The translations under genes and the position numbers were made by a program. The notes under the pieces are model-generated. The model was not told where the DNA came from. It was given only the letters and a program-made list of their open reading frames with translations, and ran no database searches. Of a stretch of DNA of 64,000 bases, positions 60,501 through 64,000 are shown in pieces. Numbering within the stretch: the first letter of the stretch is position 1; each line of letters begins with the position of its first letter. Origin of the DNA: Atherinomorus stipes (lineage: Eukaryota; Chordata; Actinopteri; Atheriniformes; Atherinidae); contig JALJCO010007818.1 in the NCBI GenBank assembly GCA_023101725.1, forward strand, positions 434,001-498,000. Direction: 5' to 3'.

Positions 60501-62880
60501 GAGAACATTTGCATCCATAGTAAGTATATCCCAGGCCTTAGACGTTCTCGTTCCATTCCATGATGAACGCAGCCCCGCCCTCGCATCCACGTTGCCATGG
60601 TGACTCGTTGAATTGGGGCTCCATTGATGCTAGCTGTTTATCCTGGTGGTGCATGTGCAAAACCATTTTGAGTTTGTTAAATCAACTCAAATCAGCTCTT
60701 CTAAAACCAAAAACTCAGAGTTTCCTAGCTCAGAGTAGATCAGCTCTGAGTTCAGGGTTAGACTCAGAGTTTGTTAAACCTGCTTCGTGAAACGGACTTC
60801 AGCTCAGAAACCTGCAGGAATTTCCAGCTCCACTATTCCTTCCCAACATTGGCCGCGTTTCCCAGATTAATTAAGACACTCTTAACGCTGAGGTCCTCCT
60901 TAAGTCACTTCTTAAAGGTGCCTTGTTTGGACGTTGCGTTTCCCAGATGCACTCTTAACTCAGTAGCTTCTTTATTTTCAGGAGCGGCCAGACCCACTCT
61001 TTCGACCCTTCTTTAACGTTCCCCCTGCTAAGGGAACAACAGGCCCATCTAGTCACTTTTGGAAACGACACTATTTCCCGTGAAAAAAAAGTAGAAAATG
61101 GAAATTATTAAAAATGGACCTATTCACGGATCAGTTGTTGTATTTTGAGTCATGTTTTCTCACTCATGTCATAATGTCAATCATCTATGATGGAAGAAAA
61201 CTGTAGTTACCGAGTGAATGACAGAAAATATTGTGGTTAAGTTTAATCATAATGGCAAGATAGGCCTCCCTATACTTAGCTTACGTTAGATAAAGCTGTG
61301 GGTATCAACCACAGAAACAAAAACATTGTGGTAGGAATTGTACGCAAATTATACGCAATCTATGAGGACTCACGTCATATTTACGCATTAGTCAGCTGTT
61401 CATGATGAGATGCACCTGCTTCGCTCAATAAAAGCATGGCCATTTACGCATACCCGTATCAGACATCATGGCTGCTTTACAGCAAATTTTGGTAGCAAAC
61501 CAACAGCGTCGCCGTAGACGGAGTGACACTGTGTATGTACATGCTTTCATGCGCCAGCATTTCGGTCCTCTTGGTCTGGCTCTGAAATTCCTGCCATTTT
61601 TTTCGCACCGCAACCCAGTCGCGCACACTGCAAGGGCTGGATGGGGACATTTTCAGCGCTATTGATTGCCATGCCCTGGCCTTTGCTTCTGTCTTTTTTC
61701 CCCTTTGTCCCTCCAAAGAGAATGCTTTTTTTACCTGCCACTTCTTCAATCAGAATCGCCATCTCCTCTGGCGTGAAGGCCGGAGAGCGCTTCATCCTCT
61801 TGGTGGGGTTCCCTTCAGCCATTACGTCAACAAATAGCGTCAGAATGACCATTATTTATAGGGCATCTGTAAATTTCCAATCGCCTACACCTGTTTAGCA
61901 CAATTTGGCCAATTACACAATATACAATGACCTTTTCAATGAATATTTGCAATCACTGGTAATCACATGCATATTTTTAACAGTTTGTCTTCTTGCACAA
62001 ACACATAAACGTATAAATGGGCTCAATATCAGCGTCGGAAAATAACCTCCACACTAAATGAATGGTGTCGATCGATATACCTGACCTCGATTGCTTTTTT
62101 TTCAGCACCCCGGGAAGTGGATAGCTTCTGTTAGGACCTTCTAAAGATGTAGCGTAGCCAAGACGTTTCTCAGGAAATAAGAACGCGTGAAAGAAGCAAT
62201 CTGGGAAACGGGCGTATCTTTGCGATCCTTTGTTGGGAAGAGCTTCCTTGAGGCCTTCTTTAATCCAAAGAAGAATCTTAACTGGGAAACGCGGCCATTG
62301 TTGGTTTCACCACCAAATGTGTTGCTTTTCTCTGAGGTTCACAGACTCCTGACATTCACAGAGGTAGAAGTCAGACTTCTCTTCAATAACTTAAAAACGT
62401 GTTTTATGTTAATCAGCGTTTACTGTTAGTACCTGTGTGAAAATATGCTGATGTTAATGCAGAAACACAGAAAAGAGTTCAAAACTACCAGAGATGAAAA
62501 CATTTAATGTGAGATTACAAAAAATCTCCTCTGGAAGGACTGAGTTAAGATTTTGCTTCAGGTGAGGATGAAGGGTTGAAGAGAGACTATAAAGGATTTA
62601 AAAGCTGAGGGAAAACTTTACGTTCAAAGCGGCAAGAATAAAAGTTGAACCCTTTCAAATGCATGAGAGAGAAATAAATCTGAGCAGGTGAAAGTTTAAG
62701 AGAGTTGGTGTCCTAGAAGAGCAATAAGATAATAAATAACAAATAAAGAGAAGTACAGGAGCAAGTTCGCCCACTTTTTTTTTATCAGTTCTTTCTTTTT
62801 CTGGTCTTACCCTTGGTGCTGGAAAATCCCAAAGCAGCAAGCAAGAAGAGGGACACAATGGTCACCCTTGTCCACTCCAT
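27379..62880 (-). CDS. alpi: Alkaline phosphatase, intestinal-type-like, 11 coding exons
   Basis: Secreted or GPI-anchored ectoenzyme that hydrolyses phosphate monoesters at the cell surface, using two Zn and one Mg per active site. The exons join as 62880-62811, 52665-52552, 51741-51626, 49508-49334, 39483-39311, 39237-39097, 37590-37521, 35097-34963, 31624-31433, 28149-28033 and 27689-27379; every intron is GT-AG and every phase fits, giving 1614 nt and 537 aa. In this model I see the D61 metal ligand (FLGDG), catalytic S111 ([13 protein letters not shown]), T174, R185, E331, D336, H340, D377, H378 and H452, each at the spacing of the human enzyme. A hydrophobic leader (about residues 5-18) and tail (about 520-537) fit a signal peptide and GPI signal. 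[15 protein letters not shown] and absence of tissue-nonspecific-type insertions favour the intestinal clade; the Cx7C near the C terminus resembles the tissue-nonspecific form, so the paralogue (alpi versus alp3) is less certain than the family. Confidence 0.95.
27838..27876. repeat. ATA trinucleotide microsatellite
   Basis: About twelve ATA units in phosphatase intron 10. Confidence 0.85.
28033..28149 (-). CDS. alpi: Alkaline phosphatase coding exon 10
   Basis: 117 nt, acceptor TTCCAG, donor GTAAGA. Encodes [20 protein letters not shown]; the family motif LYGNGPG identifies it. Ends phase 1 after RPDIRNVTT. Confidence 0.92.
28209..28256. repeat. CA dinucleotide microsatellite
   Basis: About 22 CA units, in phosphatase intron 9 close to exon 10. 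Confidence 0.9.
29015..29735. repeat. Nested hAT-like MITE pair
   Basis: Outer sequence shows TAATCAGATTAC and AAGTAATCAGATTACTGTAA words at both sides with a right end near CAGTGATGCCAGTAAC (minus). An inner piece starts AGGGATGGGTGATACCG (about 29092) and ends TATCCAAATCCCT (about 29680). Ends are diverged; boundaries approximate. Confidence 0.4.
29794..30362. mobile_element. hAT-like MITE
   Basis: Ends CAAGGTTATTGTAGTTTT and AATTATAATAACCTTG are inverted repeats; flanks GTCAGAGT and CCCAGAGT match at 6 of 8 positions, as in an aged hAT duplication. The body is rich in TTTAGTTAGTTTTAGTTAG. Confidence 0.65.
30363..30900 (-). mobile_element. Decayed LINE reverse-transcriptase fragment, minus strand
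   Basis: Minus reading from 30896 gives [18 protein letters not shown], then after frame changes [20 protein letters not shown] near 30430. Both match the LINE at 41757-43306 ([25 protein letters not shown]). Many stops. Confidence 0.7.
31433..31624 (-). CDS. alpi: Alkaline phosphatase coding exon 9 (metal ligands)
   Basis: 192 nt, acceptor GTTCAG, donor GTAATT. Encodes [11 protein letters not shown] with Zn ligands Asp336 and His340, then VTADHSQ with Asp377 and His378. Two non-ligand His positions of human enzymes in these motifs are Gln here (Q337, Q380). Ends in FRGQSILG. Confidence 0.94.
31819..32340. mobile_element. MITE, Tc1/mariner-like, copy 3
   Basis: Diverged member of the 4460-4959 family: ACAGTTGTGCTTGAAAGTTC at the left, AAACTTTTGAGCCCAAC at the right, with the internal GATGAGGCTCCTGAG word. 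Lies in phosphatase intron 8-9 DNA. Confidence 0.5.
32515..33620 (+). mobile_element. LINE fragment, interrupted by a hAT-like element
   Basis: Before the insertion: [19 protein letters not shown], the RT catalytic box with N in place of the second Asp. After it: [20 protein letters not shown] and [11 protein letters not shown]. These match consecutive parts of one fish non-LTR element whose later part also occurs at 50820-51320. Frames are broken. Confidence 0.65.
32740..33329. mobile_element. hAT-like MITE inserted in a LINE
   Basis: Ends GTGTCTCAATCCACGCACTT and the complement of CTGTCCCAATCTGCGCACTT. CCAAGAC flanks both sides (32733-32739, 33330-33336), and the LINE text resumes directly after it. 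Confidence 0.75.
33621..34962. other. Phosphatase intron 8 remainder
   Basis: No recognised gene or clear element. Contains unique-looking DNA and a short poly-T/A run near 34870-34895. Confidence 0.5.
34963..35097 (-). CDS. alpi: Alkaline phosphatase coding exon 8
   Basis: 135 nt, acceptor CCCCACAG, donor GTGAGG. Encodes [20 protein letters not shown], then [12 protein letters not shown] with the Mg ligand Glu331. Ends phase 1. Confidence 0.94.
36092..37150. mobile_element. Foldback element, copy 2, longer and right-truncated
   Basis: Left end GGGGATTATCACGCTT is intact; arm words AAGGGCCGAACTTTATAATAA and its complement, and GCTAGCGTTAGC, recur in inverted orientation. The centre has an extra direct duplication (ACTTTATAATAAAACA at 36310 and 36532; ACACACAAGCAT words at about 36436 and 36633). 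The right terminal sequence of copy 1 is absent. Confidence 0.75.
37230..37405. repeat. Dispersed repeat with 21-bp duplication
   Basis: CTGTAAACATGTTTATTTCTG occurs twice in tandem (about 37242-37283). It is followed by GTTGGCCTTTTTAACATGG and TTTGGAGCCAGCCCCTAGCGG, phrases of a widely dispersed fish repeat. Confidence 0.55.
37521..37590 (-). CDS. alpi: Alkaline phosphatase coding exon 7
   Basis: 70 nt, too short to stand out as an open frame. Acceptor GTTACAG, donor GTAATT. Encodes [17 protein letters not shown] and TTDYLMG, matching the family motif YVWNRTEL. Asn-Lys-Thr here is a potential N-glycosylation site. Confidence 0.9.
37892..38528. mobile_element. hAT-like element with perfect 8-bp duplication
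   Basis: Starts CAGAGGTCACCAACC, ends TTGGCTAATCCCTG, flanked by ATGTAGCT at 37884-37891 and 38529-38536. CAG...CTG ends plus 8-bp duplication indicate hAT. 637 bp, no transposase. Confidence 0.8.
38654..39096 (-). pseudogene. Unidentified coding-like sequence in phosphatase intron 6
   Basis: Directly 3' of exon 6 on the same strand, one frame reads [20 protein letters not shown] followed by [15 protein letters not shown], then after a frame change near 38930 another reads [20 protein letters not shown] and ends [10 protein letters not shown] plus TGA. The composition looks like real protein sequence. I do not recognise the family. A retrocopy fragment of another gene is the likeliest explanation; no poly-A tract was seen. 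Confidence 0.4.
39097..39237 (-). CDS. alpi: Alkaline phosphatase coding exon 6
   Basis: 141 nt, acceptor TTTTCAG, donor GTAATG, phase 0 at both ends. Begins [10 protein letters not shown], a hallmark of vertebrate alkaline phosphatases, and continues through DPEYPKDF and DGRDLIKEW. Confidence 0.92.
39311..39483 (-). CDS. alpi: Alkaline phosphatase coding exon 5
   Basis: 173 nt, acceptor TTACAG, donor GTGAGT. Encodes [17 protein letters not shown] with the Mg ligand Thr174, Arg185 that holds the substrate phosphate, WYSDADMP, and Cys202. Followed by a 73-bp intron, by far the shortest in the gene. Confidence 0.94.
39541..40119. other. Phosphatase intron 4, no feature recognised
   Basis: AT-rich, no open frame or repeat end of note. 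Confidence 0.5.
40120..40597. mobile_element. Harbinger-like MITE, intact
   Basis: Inverted ends TGCTGCGTTCCATTT and AAATGGAACGCAGCA, flanked by TTA on both sides (40117-40119, 40598-40600), the target preference of PIF/Harbinger. 478 bp. It is the intact reference for the broken copy at 6798-7739. Confidence 0.85.
40598..41756. other. Phosphatase intron 4, unidentified sequence
   Basis: Overlapping frames at 41141-41540 on both strands show no known domain. A short AAAT run is at about 41533-41555. May contain another old repeat beginning TTAAAGCTATGG (40615); a matching right end was not found. Confidence 0.4.
41757..43306 (+). mobile_element. Rex1/CR1-like LINE, 5'-truncated, with tetranucleotide tail
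   Basis: Frames 41809-42222 and 42171-43106 together give RT motifs: [64 protein letters not shown] and [15 protein letters not shown], then the C-terminal [13 protein letters not shown] frameshift lies near 42170-42220. The canonical YADD box is YSDN, so the second catalytic Asp is lost. The 3' end is AATAAAGTATCCATCC followed by TCCA/TCCG tetramers to about 43306. Confidence 0.88.
43860..43990 (+). mobile_element. LINE ORF2 C-terminal remnant
   Basis: [20 protein letters not shown] followed by [14 protein letters not shown] and a stop, the usual end of L2/CR1-like reverse transcriptase proteins. Confidence 0.65.
44106..44751. mobile_element. TTAA-flanked MITE A, copy 1
   Basis: Ends AGGCAGGGTAGGGGAT and CCACCCTGCCT, flanked by TTAA at 44102-44105 and 44752-44755. 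646 bp, no transposase. Confidence 0.78.
44756..45232. mobile_element. TTAA-flanked MITE B
   Basis: Ends AGGGACTTGAGGC and GCCTCAAGTCCCT are perfect inverted repeats, flanked by TTAA at 44752-44755 and 45233-45236. The left TTAA is shared with MITE A. 477 bp. Confidence 0.8.
45575..45955. mobile_element. TTAA MITE A, copy 2, right-truncated
   Basis: TTAA (45571-45574) then AGGCAGGGTAGGGGATCC and the same following text as copy 1 (GTTCGAGCAAGCTA, CCACGCCTCCAGAGTACA), losing homology near TTGATGGACATA. Confidence 0.7.
45956..47085. repeat. Host repeat around the 46109-46894 element
   Basis: Both sides carry words such as GGAGATCTCATAAAGGTCTC, TTTCTCCTAG and GAGATCTCCTATTTG, suggesting an older repeat into which the next element inserted. 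Confidence 0.35.
46109..46894. mobile_element. Class II MITE with AGGGxGCATTCA ends
   Basis: Left AGGGTGCATTCACAAAGC, right complement AGGGGCGCATTCAGAAAG. Flanks ATCTCAACTT and ATCTCACTT suggest a duplication of about 9 bp with one indel. The right half matches 21788-21960. The middle (about 46500-46720) is homopolymer-rich. Confidence 0.6.
47105..47568. mobile_element. TTAA MITE C, copy 1, left-truncated
   Basis: Inverted relative of 51862-52444: shares GTTAGCAACGTTCAGACAAC, GGTCTTGCACATGCGCATTA and the end AAACATCTTCAATAACGCTT before TTAA (47569-47572). Confidence 0.7.
47640..48005 (+). mobile_element. LINE 3' end, L2-type tail, copy 2
   Basis: Same 3' family as 18780-19125: GGCTGGCTCTTGCTGTGAAT, ATTATGTCAAGCACTTTATG, ending in TTTGATTTGATTTGATTTGA. 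Confidence 0.6.
48006..49333. other. Phosphatase intron 4, 5' part
   Basis: No recognised gene or clear element; short CA run at about 48548-48558. Confidence 0.5.
49334..49508 (-). CDS. alpi: Alkaline phosphatase coding exon 4 (catalytic serine)
   Basis: 175 nt, acceptor TCCTGCAG, donor GTCAGG. Contains [15 protein letters not shown], where Ser111 is the nucleophile that forms the phosphoserine intermediate. Cys140 (GVCKT) is the expected partner of Cys202 in exon 5. Ends phase 1 inside the Gly of WAKDAGKSVG. Confidence 0.94.
49509..50777. other. Phosphatase intron 3, 3' part
   Basis: No recognised element ends or coding family. Confidence 0.5.
50778..51320 (+). mobile_element. LINE ORF2 3' fragment
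   Basis: Plus frames give [37 protein letters not shown] and LVRMPPG, with [13 protein letters not shown] text near 51280, all from the C-terminal region of a common fish non-LTR element. The 5' flank has a GATTTGATTT-type run. Frames broken. Confidence 0.7.
51626..51741 (-). CDS. alpi: Alkaline phosphatase coding exon 3
   Basis: 116 nt, acceptor TGTCAG, donor GTGCAC. Encodes [16 protein letters not shown] and the [18 protein letters not shown] segment, which aligns with the loop and helix that precede the catalytic serine region in vertebrate alkaline phosphatases. Ends phase 0. Confidence 0.93.
51862..52444. mobile_element. TTAA MITE C, copy 2, intact
   Basis: TTAA at 51858-51861 and 52445-52448; ends AGGCATTATAGAAGATGTTT and complement GGGCATTAAAGAAGATGTTT. 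583 bp, in phosphatase intron 2-3 DNA, inverted relative to 47105-47568. It ends only about 100 bp from exon 2. Confidence 0.8.
52552..52665 (-). CDS. alpi: Alkaline phosphatase coding exon 2
   Basis: Acceptor TTTGCCTGCAG, donor GTGAGT, 114 nt. Encodes the mature N-terminal helix ([12 protein letters not shown]) and NTNVAKN, ending in FLGDG, whose Asp (residue 61) binds both Zn2 and Mg. The last base of the exon starts the Gly codon completed by exon 3. Confidence 0.93.
52861..53754. mobile_element. DNA transposon with TTGACCTATGGCTAA ends
   Basis: Inverted ends AATTGACCTATGGCTAAACC and complement AATTGACCTATGGCTAAGCC, about 27 bp long, 894 bp apart. Superfamily not assigned; no transposase. 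Confidence 0.75.
54132..54430. mobile_element. Small hAT MITE nested in a hAT
   Basis: TAGGGCTGGGGAAAAAAATC to TTTTTTTCCCAGCCCTA, 299 bp; flanks ATATTAAG (54124-54131) and ATATTGAG (54431-54438) match 7 of 8. Internal ATATCGTGATATTTTC and its mirrored words. Confidence 0.82.
54465..56420 (-). mobile_element. Unclassified probable retroelement with poly-A (minus) and C-rich block
   Basis: On the minus strand it ends in a poly-A run of about 40 (54465-54506 as poly-T), preceded by text without coding signal, and begins with a G-rich 5' region (about 56400 to 55100). The 428-codon plus-strand frame at 54728-56014 is Pro-rich translation of this biased DNA, with no domain. No target duplication was found, so retroelement status is an inference from the poly-A tail. 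Confidence 0.45.
54933..55040. repeat. 37-bp tandem repeat, three units
   Basis: Three copies of a unit built on AGAAGAGGTACAACCTAGTC and ATCGCAATGGGAAGT; the first copy is slightly shorter. Confidence 0.85.
56699..57543 (+). mobile_element. PIF/Harbinger-like element with Myb-like gene remnant
   Basis: Inverted ends around TCATTCATGAAAC on both sides (left about 56699, right about 57543). Flanking duplication unclear. No DDE transposase frame inside. Confidence 0.65.
56912..57180 (+). pseudogene. Myb/SANT-like DNA-binding protein remnant
   Basis: [20 protein letters not shown] followed by [20 protein letters not shown] matches the N-terminal Myb/SANT-like domain of the accessory protein of PIF/Harbinger transposons (related to NAIF1). 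A one-base deletion at about 57125 causes a stop; the next frame continues [12 protein letters not shown]. Confidence 0.65.
57544..58679. other. Phosphatase intron 1, no gene recognised
   Basis: No recognised element ends; frames at 58084-58500 have no domain. Confidence 0.5.
58680..60797. mobile_element. DNA transposon with GTTTCACAAAGCAGG ends
   Basis: Left GTCTGTTTCACAAAGCAGG and complement of the right end GTCCGTTTCACGAAGCAGG, both followed by TTTAA. Subterminal words ACTCAGAGTTT and AACTCAACC recur. CAG flanks may be a 3-bp duplication. Superfamily uncertain. It holds the 16-bp-repeat module at 59706-60090. Confidence 0.65.
59706..60090. repeat. Module with 16-bp repeats and an inverted/direct GACACGCCC duplication
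   Basis: About four units of the 16-bp repeat of 7751-7953 (GTCATGCAGTGGGCGT and related), then the same GGTTAGG...AAGGGT...TAGATTTTA text. CGACACGCCCCTGTCTTGCG followed by AGCC(A/G)CAGATAGAC occurs twice (about 59864 and 60032). Long G runs lie between (59925-59985). Confidence 0.7.
60851..62296 (-). mobile_element. PIF/Harbinger-like element with Myb-like gene remnant, 1446 bp
   Basis: Perfect 15-bp inverted ends GGCCGCGTTTCCCAG, flanked by ATT on both sides (60848-60850, 62297-62299). GCGTTTCCCAGAT-type words repeat subterminally at about 60933 and 62190. No DDE transposase. Confidence 0.8.
61477..61822 (-). pseudogene. Myb/SANT-like DNA-binding protein remnant, frameshifted
   Basis: ATG at 61822-61820. 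[20 protein letters not shown], then [18 protein letters not shown], then a frame change near 61700; the other frame continues [14 protein letters not shown] and [16 protein letters not shown]. This order (FT.EE..ILIEEV, ILFG, W..IA, VRKKWQ) is the Myb/SANT-like domain of Harbinger accessory proteins. Confidence 0.75.
62811..62880 (-). CDS. alpi: Alkaline phosphatase coding exon 1 (signal peptide)
   Basis: Starts at the ATG on 62880-62878 in a strong Kozak context (GCAGCC before ATGG). It encodes 23 residues with the hydrophobic core [13 protein letters not shown], a classical signal peptide, and ends phase 1 before donor GTAAGA. The 10.1 kb intron that follows is the longest in the gene and is full of transposons. 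Confidence 0.88.
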
Positions 62881-63000
62881 GGCTGCAGTGCAGTAAGACC
62901 GGCTGCTTCGATCGTCCCAAAGATCAGGTCAGTGGCTGAAATCACGATTCTCTCCAATCACACCTGCTGTCTTTATCAGCCGGTCATAAATACATAAATA
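62881..63000 (-). promoter_or_regulatory. Candidate proximal promoter / 5' UTR of the phosphatase gene
   Basis: Upstream of the ATG the minus strand shows TATTTATGTATTTATG (two TTTATG boxes, CDX-like, 62984-63000) and CTGATAAAG (GATA-like, 62971-62979), then a short leader. Mammalian intestinal alkaline phosphatase is reported to respond to CDX factors, so the motifs are plausible, but such short words are common and the transcription start is not visible. A Tc1-like repeat begins just beyond, about 63040. Confidence 0.35.
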
Positions 63001-63039
63001 CTGCAGGAAAACTTCTGACCTCTGACTGAAAAACTGCTG

Positions 63040-64000
63040 CTGTTGTTGGATCAGCGGAGAATGACTAAACATTGACAAACCCAACAAGTTGGGACTGAAA
63101 TGAAAACAAAAATAAAATGCAATGATTTGCAAATTTCATCAAGCCATATTTTATTTCCAGTAGAACACTAACGACAAAACGGATGAGACATTTTACTATT
63201 TAATGGGGGAGAATGGGCTCATTTAGAAACTGATGGCAGCAACGCATCTGGAAAAAGGTTCAACAGAAGGCTGGAGAGTTATCTCTGGTAAATTGGGTCG
63301 GCGGGGGGGGGGGGCCGGGGGGCGGGGCGGAAAAACGGCCGCCCGGAAGGGGGGGGGGGGGCGGCTGAGGGCGGGGGGCGCCACATGATTCTCTCTGGAA
63401 ATCACTGCATGGACTCAGGAAAACTTCCAGAAATCACCATTGGTGAACACAGTTCACCATTAAAGCAACCCTTACCGATCTTGCATTTCAGAAAACACAG
63501 CAAGATTCTTTGAATATAAACAGTCTCAATGGGGTGGTGGGTCTCACACCTAAGACCCACCACCCCATTCCCTCTGCCTCCCAATGTAGAAGCAAAGGTC
63601 TGACAGGCAGGTCCCTTGGCCAATCCTAGGGGTGCACCCCACTTCAAGGATTAGTTGGAGTTTTCATTGAATATTTAGAGATTGGAATAATATTTTATTT
63701 TGATTAATGGTGGGTCTGTCTTGTATTTCAGAGTTCCATTACCTCATCCATAGCATTTTACCCTATTAGAAAAGATAGTGTAAGAATGCAACATCGGTAA
63801 GGGTTGCTTTAAGTCCACAAATGCAGGTTAAAGCTCTATCATCCAGATGTGAGCAGGATCCAGAAACACTGCCGTCTTCTGCCGAGACAAAGTGGAAAAC
63901 TGTTCTGTGGTCAGATGGGTTAAAATGTGAAGTTTCCTTTGGAAACCATGGAGGCTGTGTTCTGCAGACTACAGAGGAGAGGAAGCATCCAGCTCGTTAT
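63040..64000 (+). mobile_element. Tc1/mariner-like element running off the window, interrupted
   Basis: CCCAACAAGTTGGGACTG and AAAATGCAATGATTTGCAAA at the left, then GGCAGCAACGCATCTGG, GGAAATCACTGCATGGACTC, GTGAACACAGTTC, and after the insertion CACAAATGCAGGTTAAAGCT and GTGGAAAACTGTTCTGTGGT. This is the order of a widespread fish Tc1-like transposon. The transposase frame is broken; the right end is outside the window. A G/C-rich low-complexity block is at 63299-63380. Confidence 0.75.
63464..63808. mobile_element. TTAA-flanked MITE D inside the Tc1-like element
   Basis: Ends AGCAACCCTTACCGAT are inverted repeats extending to about 24 bp with one mismatch, flanked by TTAA at 63460-63463 and 63809-63812. 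345 bp. Host text continues across it. Contains a hairpin around CCACCACCCCATT / AATGGGGTGGTGG. Confidence 0.85.

Noticed and set aside
61468..61898. Plus-strand frames over the Harbinger-like element
   Set aside because: Shadows of the Myb-like coding remnant on the minus strand.

Overview
The window reads as repeat-rich teleost (probably percomorph) nuclear DNA. The evidence is one split vertebrate gene with canonical GT-AG introns, plus a dense mix of fish-type repeats: L2-like and Rex1-like LINEs, an RTE-type tail, Tc1/mariner-like elements, hAT, PIF/Harbinger and TTAA-targeting MITEs, tRNA-related SINE pieces and microsatellites. There is no bacterial operon structure, rRNA gene, intact tRNA gene or CRISPR array.

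The only confidently recognised gene is an alkaline phosphatase on the minus strand. Eleven coding exons run from 62880 (ATG) down to 27379 (stop). All joints keep phase and the predicted protein is 537 residues: signal peptide, complete metal and catalytic residues, and a hydrophobic C-terminal tail typical of GPI anchoring. It looks closer to the intestinal-type than to the tissue-nonspecific clade. Its 1.6 kb of coding sequence is spread over 35.5 kb because the introns are filled with transposons.

Bases 1 to about 27000 lie downstream of that gene. I recognise no host gene there. This part holds a hAT-like element with a perfect 8-bp target duplication (569-2685), a foldback element nested inside a Harbinger-like MITE (6800-7739), a 16-bp tandem array (7751-7953), a homopolymer stretch that looks like assembly error (11397-12075), a repeat-poor CpG-bearing stretch (about 14050-17800), an L2-like LINE split by a TTAA-flanked insertion (19736-21790), and a defective Tc1-like transposon (23055-23980). 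Two short AT-rich, homeodomain-motif-rich stretches (5690-6050, 16680-16860) are candidate conserved noncoding elements.

From 27220 to 64000 the annotation is the phosphatase gene and its introns. Notable intronic cargo: a LINE broken by a hAT-like element (32515-33620), a second foldback copy (36092-37150), a hAT with perfect duplication (37892-38528), an unidentified open frame next to exon 6 (38654-39096), a Rex1-like LINE (41757-43306), two back-to-back TTAA elements inside a SINE-like repeat (44041-45380), a hAT holding another hAT and a strongly strand-asymmetric C-rich block (53868-56570), and two PIF/Harbinger-like elements that keep a Myb/SANT-like gene remnant without a transposase (56699-57543, 60851-62296).

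I found no clearly new biological system. The most informative structure is the nested insertion history: several elements interrupt recognisable hosts at exact target sites, so their ends and relative ages can be read directly from this sequence.
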